64,000 bases of DNA from a bacterium (GTDB lineage: Bacteria; Patescibacteriota; Gracilibacteria; Absconditabacterales; Absconditicoccaceae), in contig JAHDFY010000003.1 in NCBI GenBank assembly GCA_020627925.1, positions 1-64,000 of the forward strand, given 5' to 3'. This document shows positions 22,123 to 30,815 of the stretch, one piece after another (position 1 is the stretch's first letter; every line of letters starts with the position of its first letter). The notes below the pieces were generated by a model that saw nothing but the letters and a program-made list of their open reading frames with translations, did not search any database and was not told the origin of the DNA. A program made the translations under genes and the position numbers.

Positions 22123-23391
22123 ATGGCAACAGTAACAACAAAAGTAGGGCGATGAACGAGGCTAAAAAATAGCATTCAATGAGTTTTTGCAGGATTTTTT
22201 TTTATCATAGTCGGTGTTGGGCTTCTTTGGTGGAATGAATGAAGAACAATCAAACAAAGAACATCACTTAATGAGTTATGAAGAAACGTCATAAGCGTCA
22301 CAGGTTTTTCGAGTGACAATGACGGAAAACCCATTCATTATACCCAAATGGCAACAGCAAGTGGTGCGCTGCATTACAAAGAATTGAATATTTCAGAAGA
22401 GGATGCTCTCAAGTTTGTAGTAGATTTTGAAGTATTTCAACGAATTGAAGAGTCTCATACTAGAACAAAGGATAATGTAGGAGGCTCACAAACACAAACA
22501 ACAGAATACTCTTATAAGCAAGAGTGGATCGCAGAAGAAATCGATTCTTCCATGTTTGAATGACCAGACGGAGGAGAATATGGTAATAGTTATGTAAGTA
22601 TAGCTAACCTTGGTCTTACCCCACAAAAAAATGCTGATAATATTACTGTCGGAGAATATCAGCTTGCATCAATTTTTGTTGAAAGAATCAATGAATATGA
22701 GTCGTACACCCCAACAGAAGATATATTACAAACAATAAAAGCGCTAGCGGCAGATGCGTTACCTGAATATCAATATATTACTCAAAGAGGAAATGAGATA
22801 TATCTTGCTCAATGAGAAGGAACTACAGGAAGTATTGGAGATATGAGAATAACATTCAAGATTATTAGAGATCAACAAGTAAGTATCATTGGAAAACAAG
22901 AGGGGCAAACAATCACAGCATACAGAACATCCAATGGAATAGAAAATTCTATGTTGTCACAACAAGTCCTTTCTGCGGAAGAAATGATAGTACAAGCAAA
23001 AGAAGCAAATGAAATGATGAAATGGGTTCTAAGATTTTTATGAGTCTTATCATTATTTATTGGATTTTCATCTCTTTTGCGTCCATTAGTTGTCATTGCT
23101 GATATTATTCCATTGATAGGAAGTATAGTTGGCATAGGAGTTGGTTTTGTAAGTGGAGTAGCGACTCTTCTGATTGCATCAATAACAATTGCGTTGGCTT
23201 GGATAAGATTCAGTCCATTGATTGGGGGGGCGGTTCTTATTACCTGACTTCTTGTAAGTGGAGCAATAATGAAGCGAAGAAAAAAAAGAGTAGCAAACAA
23301 GAACCAAAAAAACAATGAAAAGAGCGAGAATAATACGTTCAAACAAGACGAAAAAGAAACACCGCCCAAGAAATTGCTTGGAGCAGAATAA
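22123..23391 (+). CDS. TMEM43-like membrane protein
   Basis: 422 residues. Pattern of the TMEM43/LUMA family: an N-terminal membrane segment followed by LLWWNEGRTIKQRTSLNE, a large central domain (about 60-300) with GDMRITFKIIRDQQVSIIG, and three or four membrane helices at the C-terminus (about 305-385) before a Lys/Asn-rich tail. About ten UGA-glycines. The family role in bacteria is not established; animal TMEM43 sits in the inner nuclear membrane and ER. Following a flotillin gene it may be part of a membrane-domain apparatus. It sits after a terminator and has its own leader. Confidence 0.8.
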
Positions 23392-23407
23392 AAAAGAACA
23401 ACATAAC

Positions 23408-23437
23408 AAAAAACAGCCTCTCTCAAGGCTGTTTTTC
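23408..23437 (+). terminator. Terminator after the TMEM43-like gene
   Basis: AAACAGCC-(TCTCTCAA)-GGCTGTTT plus T run. Confidence 0.8.
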
Positions 23438-23447
23438 TTTGTCAAAA

Positions 23448-24794
23448 TTATTCTAAAAACTGATCTAAGTCTCTTGAAAAGTCTATTTTTTTGAGGTATT
23501 CTCATTGCATTGTACGGTTTTTGATAGTAAGGAAGTAGACAAGGTGATCACTTCCGTTAAGATGGGTTGTTGGTGCGGTCACTCTAGTATTTTCAGGCAT
23601 TTTTATCGAATCGACTATCTTGTTTGTTTGCGTATCATATTTTACTACCGCATCATACTCACGTGCTACTCCGTTTACTTGTTCAATAGTCCAATATGCT
23701 ACAATATAATATCTTCCATCTTGAGTAAATCACAATGCTTTAGTTGCCGGTGTTCTTGATGGCGCAATCGTAACATATGATCCCAATTCTCCTTTGTTAT
23801 TTATTGGATAGTATCAACCATCAAATGATCCGTTATTGTGTCCATGAACATACATTTTTCCTTCAAATTCTATTGAAGTATAGAATTGACCAATAGTAAC
23901 ATTCTTTCTTGTTGTCATTGTATTTCCATTCATAACATAACCACGCAATTGGGACGAGCTTCCGGGTGCAACTATATAAAGAATATCATTAAATCCAATA
24001 AGTTTGCTTTTTCCTGAAACTTTATCATGATTTTGTTGCTTTTCATCTTCGACAACACCAATAGAGCTAAAATTGCTAAGATTGATAGCATGAAGCTGAT
24101 TTGATTCACTCACGTGAGTTGGTGAAACATAGAGTGTTTTTCCTATGGCAGCAATCGAATGAGGTTGAAAATCAAGCGTTAGAGATGTGATTCTATGATG
24201 ACGCAAATCATACTTATCGATACTGTTTGTAAGGAGATTTGCAGCATAAATTATTTCATTTTTGTAATCAAAGTAGGTGCTGTTTGAGATGATTTTCCAG
24301 TCATGTTTTTTTCCAAGAGACCAATTACTGGTAGAAACCTCATAAAGACCCTGTTCCGTTGCCGTTGCTGCAACAGCAAATGCTTTATCTTTTTTCTCAT
24401 CATAGTACACCCATAAGATTCCCTTATTTTCCATCAAACGCTTTGTCGGTGTAATGTCGTTGTTTGGTGTTGAAGAGATTTTTCATTGGCTTAATACCTT
24501 ACTTTTTACTGTGGGTAGTGCCTTAATAAGCAAATTTATTACATTAATAACTTTTTCTTTTTTTGCTTTTTCATCATGAGATGATGCGGCATTTTTTTGT
24601 GCTTCAAATTTTTTCTTGATAAGAAGCAATGCCTTCTCAAGTTTGGTGATAAATGCATTTCTTTCTGCAGCAGGTTTTTTTGTAATGATTTTTTCTAATG
24701 TTGCATCGATGCTTCCAGCATTAACACTTGGCTGTCCAATAGCAAAAAACGCAACAACAAAACAAAAACAAATAAATCAAAAAAGACGTTTCAT
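23448..24794 (-). CDS. Secreted beta-propeller-like protein of unknown function
   Basis: 448 residues with a signal peptide (MKRLFGFICFCFVVAFFAIG). A helical Lys-rich segment (about 28-95) leads into repeated beta units with patterns such as GILWVYYDEKKDKAF, FDYKNEIIYAANLL, ALGFTQDGRYYIVAYW and LVYFLTIKNRTMQ, spaced about 45 residues apart, as in WD40/NHL-type propellers. Three UGA-glycines. No catalytic motif seen. Probably exported and involved in binding. The upstream region carries a TGTAAT...ATTACA inverted repeat. Confidence 0.6.
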
Positions 24795-24861
24795 AAGCAA
24801 TTACAAATAGGAAATAAATTCTACGCACAGAGTGTAATTTCACAGTGTGCTATTACAATAC

Positions 24862-24896
24862 AAAAAAACAAAAAAAAGAGCCCGAAAGCTCTTTCT
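24862..24896. terminator. Terminator after the bactofilin-like gene
   Basis: AAAGAGC-(CCGAAA)-GCTCTTT; on the reverse strand it is followed by a T-rich run, so it ends the 24918-26096 transcript. Confidence 0.75.
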
Positions 24897-24917
24897 ATTA
24901 TTTTTGTATATTCATGT

Positions 24918-26096
24918 TTATTTTTTCTTTGATGTTTTCTTCACTATTCAAGAAGCTAGTTTCTTTTTACTATTACATTGTAAAATACTTGCTCCATGAG
25001 TAGAAAACGCAACAACAATTGCTCACCATGCAAAAAGAGCAGCAACAATATCCAAACCATTAATCACTACAAAAGGAACAGCTAGTACAACAATAAGTAT
25101 CGTTGTTTGCCACCAAGTTGCTTGGCGTGAATAAAAAGTTTCTATCCACTTAGTCAAAACAGCAAGTGACACAAGTTCAGCAAAGACAAAGAAGAATATG
25201 TAGAGAGCTATGACAAAAAATCATACAGGCACACCAATGACAGAAATGAAGAAAGCAATTGCAAGAACTGGCAGTCCTATAAGAAGTAAAAGCCCATAAG
25301 AGAAGCTACGAAGTGGTTTTTCTCTGATTGATTCTCCTGCTGCACCAAATAGATTTTTTGCAAAACAAAGCAGCAAAAGAGCAAAAACAACAAGTCCTAT
25401 CCATTTTGTCAAAAAGAACCCTGTTCCAATTTTTATTATGTTATCTTTGATATGGTCTCCTTGTGGTAGCGAGCTTTGCGTAAAAAGAACTGTTCATTGT
25501 GCAATTTCTTCAAGTGCTAGTAGTTTGTCTTGTGCAGTATATGTAACATTTTTTTCCATTGCTGCATCAAGACCAATAGAAACATTATCACCAAGGCCTA
25601 GTTCTGTATTTCCTTGAACAACACCATCAAAATATAAAGATCCTGCATTGATAGTTGCATTACCTATTATGGTTCCATCAATATGTACTTCTCCTCACAT
25701 AATTACAACATCTCCTTGTATAATTGCCTTATCAGTAAGATGTATCTCTCCTCCAAAAATAATCACATCACCAGCAACAGGAGCGTCAAGAACAATACTT
25801 CCTCCGGCAACTCTCAAGTCGTCTCATACACTGGCAGACACATATATATTTCCTGCCGCAGCATTCACATCTTGTGTTATTTCGCCTTGGAGTTTTATTG
25901 ATCCGGCTGCACCCAAAAAATCTCATTCAATAGAAGTATCTGTAATGATTTGTTCTCCTGCTGCGTAATAATCATCAGCAACAGGTGTAGTACGAGCGAC
26001 TAGCTCATTGCTTTCATCATAAGAAATTGCGTCTACCTTGGCCAAAGGAACAGACACTAACAGAGCAGTAAGAATAAATACAAAAAATTTCCTCAT
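24918..26096 (-). CDS. Bactofilin-like polymer-forming domain fused to a membrane domain
   Basis: 392 residues. Signal peptide (residues 1-22), then a right-handed beta-helix with short repeats such as DDLRVAGGSIVLDAPVAGDV, GDVVIM and GEVHIDGTIIGNATINAGS (about 55-165), typical of bactofilin/polymer-forming cytoskeletal domains. The second half has four or five membrane helices (about 225-370, for example WIGLVVFALLLLCFAKNLF) and a Lys-rich end. The signal peptide suggests the beta-helix is outside the membrane, unlike cytoplasmic bactofilins. About six UGA-glycines. It could scaffold the cell envelope. Confidence 0.72.
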
Positions 26097-26173
26097 AGGA
26101 ATAACAAAAAAGATTAAATAATAAGTAAAAAAATTATACTGATGTAGCAAAAACATGCAAATTAAGCGTAGAG

Positions 26174-26242
26174 CAAAATAGATGACTCATTTGTTCTATT
26201 TTGTTTTATCTTGTTGACATAAAAAAAATGCATACTTACAAC
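26174..26242 (+). promoter_or_regulatory. Promoter with an upstream inverted-repeat operator candidate
   Basis: CAAAATAGA (26174-26182) and TCTATTTTG (26195-26203) form a perfect 9-bp inverted repeat with a 12-bp gap. Just downstream are TTGACA (26214-26219) and TACAAC (26237-26242), spacer 17. The half-site resembles the ATAGAA unit in front of lexA. Confidence 0.4.
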
Positions 26243-26348
26243 AGTGTAAAAGGAACAATGACGCAAGGAAGAATCTGTGAGAACGGTTCACATATTGTTT
26301 TATAAAGCTATAACATACGAAATGGGTTCTTTATTTTTTCTCGTTACT

Positions 26349-27392
26349 ATGAAAACATTTCGTATCCTTTTTGCTCTTCTAATTGTTCTTGTTGCGTTTC
26401 TTTGATATACATTTTTTTCTTCGCCTAATAAACTTTTGGAGAAACTAGACCAAAACCAATTAGTTGATGGTGGTAGTGAAAAAAAGCCAAAAAAAGAGGT
26501 GAAAGAAGAAGCTTTCAAAAAAGACGGCCTAAAAACAAACACGGCGATCGCTCACGTGCCTCTTGACCAAATCATTAACGGGGGACCAGGAAAAGATGGT
26601 ATTCCTTCTTTGACTAACCCAAACTTTTATACAATAGAGCAAGCAAGCCAAAAAGATTATCTCAATGATTGAACACTAGGATTAGTGCTTGAATGAAAAT
26701 CAGAAGCAAGGTTCTATCCATATTCGATAATGAATAGGCATGAGGTAGTTAACGATACGATAGATGATCAATACGTAGCTGTGACTTTTTGTCCATTATG
26801 TGGTTCTGCCATTGTGTTCAATAGGTTGATAGGTGATGTTATCTATGTCTTTTGAGTGTCGGGGAAACTTTGGCAATCAAACCTTGTGATGTATGATTGG
26901 AATACCGAAACACTTTGGTCACAAAGTGCTACAAAAGCTATTATTGGAGATTTGGCAGGAACCGAGTTACAAATCGTAGATAGCGATGTAGTAACTTGGC
27001 CGGACTTTCAAGAATTATATCCTGATGGAAAAGTTCTCAGTGACCAAACATGATACAATAGAAGATATATGGTTGATAGTCCTTATGGTGATTATGAGAC
27101 CAACGATGATATCTATTTCCCTGTTGATAATTTTGATGACAGACTTCCTCCAAAAACGCTCCTATATGTTGCAGACGACACAACAGATTCGGTAGCATTT
27201 ATAAGGTCTAAAATTCTTGATGGAGAAGTAGGAAAAGTGATCGTTGGAGAAAATGAGTATGAAGCATACCTCGACAATGGCCGTCCAGTCATTATCAAAA
27301 ACGGTGGGACACCAATCCCTAGCTATGTAGAAATGCGATTCTCTCGAGCAAACAAATATCCCAATACCCAAAATATTTGGTGAATAAAATAA
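26349..27392 (+). CDS. DUF3179 domain-containing lipid- or membrane-anchored protein
   Basis: 347 residues. N-terminal membrane anchor (residues 4-24), a Lys/Glu linker, then a DUF3179 domain with HVPLDQIINGGPGKDGIPSL, VAVTFCPLCGSAIVF (CxxC pair around residue 160) and LWSQSATKAIIGDL. The family is secreted or periplasmic and of unknown biochemical function; the CPLC pair suggests metal or redox chemistry. Six UGA-glycines. Single gene with its own promoter, ending at a bidirectional terminator. Confidence 0.85.
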
Positions 27393-27420
27393 AGCTGCCC
27401 TGAGGCAGCTTTATTTGTTT
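27390..27420. terminator. Bidirectional terminator
   Basis: AAAGCTGCC-(CTGA)-GGCAGCTTT, T-rich on the plus side; separates convergent genes. Confidence 0.8.
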
Positions 27421-27721
27421 ATTGAATCATTGTGTACTCATCTTGCTCCACTTTTTTCACATCAACTAAGCGAGCAAAACGTTTGAAGAGAGATTTGATG
27501 GCATCGGTATTATCAACACTTTCTTTGACTTCAACAAAATGTTTGCGTGAGTTGTATACACCTATTTCGATGATTTGGCACGCGCCATCTTTTTCTTTGA
27601 CAAATGTTTTTGATTCAATTTTACCAAAAAGAGTATACAAGGCATTTGCTTCCGTGGTAATTTCCTGCCACTCATCAAAATAATCAGATTTAAGCGTATA
27701 AGAATATACTTTTGCAAACAT
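27419..27721 (-). CDS. ABM-like (dimeric alpha/beta barrel) small protein
   Basis: 100 residues without UGA. Begins MFAKVYSYTLKSDYFDEWQE and has the beta-alpha-beta-beta-alpha-beta rhythm of antibiotic-biosynthesis-monooxygenase-like barrels (YSYTLK...CQIIEIGVYNS...VKKVEQDEYT). No catalytic residue can be assigned. The role is unknown; such proteins often degrade haem or quinone-like compounds, but this is inference. It is the last gene of a possible minus-strand group with the rhodanese gene upstream (25-base gap). Confidence 0.6.
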   Translation of the reverse strand: MFAKVYSYTLKSDYFDEWQEITTEANALYTLFGKIESKTFVKEKDGACQIIEIGVYNSRKHFVEVKESVDNTDAIKSLFKRFARLVDVKKVEQDEYTMIQ

Positions 27722-27746
27722 TGACTATGATCAATACATATAAAAT

Positions 27747-28319
27747 TTAACAACCTAACGCTTCATTAGAAACAGGACATGCTCCATCATCAACATCTCA
27801 TGTTGTCTCAAGGGGAACATAGTGTCCGCTTTCAACATAATCAAAAACATTGGTGTGTGGCCATTCTTCGGGGTAATTTCGCATCTCTCGATCATATCTC
27901 CACTCGTTCCAACCAACATTCAAATGCTTAACAAAAATTCCATGTTCTGCAAGAAGTTTTCCAATCTTTTTTGAAGCCATACAAGCAGAGCTATAGCAGT
28001 AAGTAACAATAGTTTTTTCTTTTGGCAGCTGGGAGAATGAAGCAATAATTGTTTCTTTGTCTCGATCTGCTGAAATATTCATTGCTCCTTTAATGTGGTT
28101 TTTGAGATATGATGCTTCATCTCTAACATCTACGATGATATATTCTCCACTTTTCATATGCTTGCGAAGATGATGAGGACTGACTCCAACAGCAACCTCT
28201 TGTTGATAATATTGCTTTAAAAGATTTTCCGAGCTGTTGTTATGAGTGAGAAAATACATTAATCATGCTCAAAGCGTAGCGCTTATAAACGAAGTAATAA
28301 TAATACTAGTGTGTTTCAT
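27747..28319 (-). CDS. Membrane-anchored rhodanese-like protein
   Basis: 190 residues. An N-terminal hydrophobic anchor (residues 3-24, containing two UGA-glycines) precedes a rhodanese domain: GEYIIVDVRDEASYLKNHIKGA and the active-site loop VTYCYSSACMAS, with the catalytic cysteine around residue 112. The usual loop is CxxGxR; here the sixth position is Cys, not Arg, so thiosulfate may not be the substrate and a disulfide is possible. The C-terminus has two further cysteines. Probably faces the outside of the membrane. Likely co-transcribed with the secreted protein gene at 28457-28804. Confidence 0.8.
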
Positions 28320-28456
28320 TGCTAATACAAAAAATAACGATAAAAAATTACTAAAGAGCAAAACGCTCAATCAAGCGTGTATTACACATTATTTTATAAA
28401 AGCAACAAGGTTACTTTTCCACTATACCCTTGGTAAGGCGATACATAATTATTATT

Positions 28457-28804
28457 TCAGACCTTGGAAGGGGGAGCAGCAAAATAGTATTTTTGTAAAA
28501 AAGAGTGAGACAGCAATGGACGTTGCAAATCAGGATGAACGTTAAAAACATGCTGTTGTAGTTTTTCTAGGAACCCCAAAGGAAAATAAACAGAAACCAA
28601 TTGGTGGAAATTTTGGCTCATACAGGCAATTACTGCAGGAGCTTCGTGAGCTGCACTGTAGTTTTGGTCTTCGTGGGTTACTAAACCATGATGAGGAACG
28701 GAATGAACATCATTACCAAACGTCAAAACATTCGCAGTCGTGAAACTGTGAGATGCGATAAGGAAGTAGAACACAATACTAATCATGGAAATTATTTTTT
28801 TCAT
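28457..28804 (-). CDS. Small secreted protein, unknown
   Basis: 115 residues with a signal peptide (MKKIISMISIVFYFLIASHS). The mature part is His/Gln-rich (VHSVPHHGLVTHEDQNYSAAH) with one cysteine. No UGA codon. I do not recognise a family. It precedes the anchored rhodanese gene by 137 bases on the same strand, so a metal or redox role alongside it is possible but unproven. Confidence 0.6.
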   Translation of the reverse strand: MKKIISMISIVFYFLIASHSFTTANVLTFGNDVHSVPHHGLVTHEDQNYSAAHEAPAVIACMSQNFHQLVSVYFPLGFLEKLQQHVFNVHPDLQRPLLSHSFLQKYYFAAPPSKV

Positions 28805-28837
28805 GATTTCATTGTAATAGCATCGCTATAAATTGCA

Positions 28838-28870
28838 ACAAAAAATAGTAGCCTTTAATGGCTACTATTA
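28838..28870 (-). terminator. Terminator of the DEAD-box gene
   Basis: AATAGTAGCC-(ATTAAA)-GGCTACTATT on the reverse strand followed by TTTTTTG. Confidence 0.85.
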
Positions 28871-28875
28871 TATGT

Positions 28876-30564
28876 TTATCTTCTTCTGTAATTGTTTCTT
28901 GAACGTCATCCACTTCTACCTCTTCCACCGTTATTTCCTCATCTGTATCAATCTCTTCCTCATCTTCCACCACCTCATTTTCTTTCTTTGGCTTTGGTTA
29001 CTAGTGGCTTTTCACCTCTTTTGAGATTCTTTTTACTTCCTAGTTTGTGAAGAATTGCTTCAGCTTCTTCAAATGGAGCTGTCACAAAAGAGAAATCATC
29101 AAGAATAGTAACATTTTGTAGTGAACGTGGCGGTACATCACATGTCTTTGCAATGTGGTTTACTAGTTTTCTTGCATCATATCCGCTTGATCTACCAAGT
29201 GCAACAAAAAGTCTTGAAACACCTGCTTTGTCCACGTTTACTTCCGAAATATCTTTGTACTTATGTTCAGAAAGATCGTGTTCGTATGCAAGTAAAAGAA
29301 GTGCTGAAACAAGTTCTTTTGCATCATGATCAGCAAGCATTTCATCAGCAAACTCATGAAATTGTTTGATATTGTTTCCATCACATACTGCATTGATTTG
29401 TGCTCTTAGTCTTCTCTTTTTTCCTTTGATTATTTCGTGTACTTCAGGAATTGGTCCTTTTTCAATACTTGCCTTAGTTACTCTTTTGAACAAAAGTAAT
29501 CTTTTGTATTCATCTGGAGTAATGAATGTGATTGCTGTCCCTGTGTTTCCTGCTCTTCCTGTTCTTCCTACTCTATGTACATATGATTCTGGGTCTTGTG
29601 GAAGAGAGTAGTTGATAACGTGAGTAATATTATTCACGTCAATACCTCTTGCTGCTACGTCAGTAGCGACCAATACAGTTAGCTTTTTTTCTTTGAATCT
29701 TTTGAGAATCCTTTCTCTTTGGCGTTGTTCTACGTCACCATGAAGGTAATCTGCAAAGTATCCTCTTTTTTTAAGGTTTCCTGCGACTTCTTCTACATTT
29801 ACTTTTGTTCTACAAAAGATAATTCCAAAAAAGTCTTCTTCTACATCAATAATTCTACTAAGTGCTTCAAATTTGTCTCTGTAATTTACTTCAAAATAGA
29901 TTTGTTCTACCGTTGAGGCTGTCATATCTTTCTTTTTTACCGATACAACCTCAAATTCACCCATATATTTTTTTGCAACCCTCAAAATTTCTTTTGGCAT
30001 AGTTGCAGAGAAAAAGAGCATGCTTGTATCATCATTTGCAGCAGCAAGAATTTCTTTGATATCATCAATGAAACCCATGTTAAGCATTTCATCCGCTTCG
30101 TCGAGGACAAAGTACGAAATGTTGTCAAGGATGATTCTTCCTTTGTTTATATGATCAATTACCCTACCAGGAGTTCCGACAATAATATCTGCTCCTTGTT
30201 TGAGTGCTCTATTTTGGATGGTATATGATTGTCATCCATAGATAGTAACTACGTTAATTTTTTTGTTTGCGATGAATGAACGTATTTCTTCTGCAACTTG
30301 TATCGCAAGCTCTCTGGTTGGAGCCAGAATGATTGCTTGTGTGTCTTTTGAGTGTTCGGTTATTTTTTCGGCAAGAGGGATTCAGAATGCGGCAGTCTTA
30401 CCACTTCCTGTCGCTGCTTGTCATATGATATTGGTGTCTCCAGCAAGTAGAAGAGGAATAGTCTTTTCTTGTATCGGTGATGGCACTTCGAATCATTTTT
30501 TTTCTAATGCTTTGAGAGTAGCATCACTGATTCCTAGCGCCTTAAATTTTTCTAATTTAGTCAT
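28876..30564 (-). CDS. DEAD-box ATP-dependent RNA helicase with RGG tail
   Basis: 562 residues. Q motif FEVPSPIQEKTI, motif I AATGSGKTAA, motif Ia APTRELA, motif II VLDEADEM, motif III FFSATMP, motif V TDVAARGIDV, motif VI YVHRVGRTGRAG. After the core come a DbpA/CsdA-like RNA-binding domain (about 460-525) and a C-terminal Gly/Arg tail (GGGRGGRDGYRGGNNGGRGR), whose glycines are partly UGA. Likely remodels rRNA or structured mRNA, as the cold-shock helicase CsdA/DeaD does. The promoter is followed by a terminator-like leader hairpin just before the start codon. Confidence 0.93.
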
Positions 30565-30577
30565 GAATAAGTTGGCG

Positions 30578-30608
30578 ATAAAAAATTCCTCTCACAAAGG
30601 AGAGGAAC
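30578..30608 (-). promoter_or_regulatory. Terminator-like leader hairpin upstream of the DEAD-box helicase
   Basis: Reverse strand TTCCTCTC-(CTTTGT)-GAGAGGAA followed directly by TTTTTT, ending about 15 bases before the helicase ATG and starting close to the predicted transcription start. It looks like an intrinsic terminator placed in a 5' leader, which suggests attenuation. Confidence 0.6.
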
Positions 30609-30619
30609 AAACTAATCAA

Positions 30620-30647
30620 ATTATACGATTACAGAGTTCGTTGTAAA
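30620..30647 (-). promoter_or_regulatory. Promoter of the DEAD-box helicase
   Basis: Reverse strand: -35 TTTACA (30642-30647), 16-bp spacer, -10 TATAAT (30620-30625). Confidence 0.6.
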
Positions 30648-30815
30648 GGTCTTTTACAAAGAATACATACTCAGAAGTTTTTCCGTTATAGAAAGTTTTT
30701 ATGTATTAGTTATGTGTTTGTATTTGAGAATCAATATTATATTATTGCTTTGTAGGTTATTTGTCCTATGATTTATTAAAATAAAACATTAAATTAAAAA
30801 ACAGTTTGTAATTTT

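Noticed and set aside
22843-23426. Long reverse-strand open frame inside the TMEM43-like gene
   Set aside because: Arises opposite a coding region with UGA-glycine codons; no family pattern on the reverse strand.
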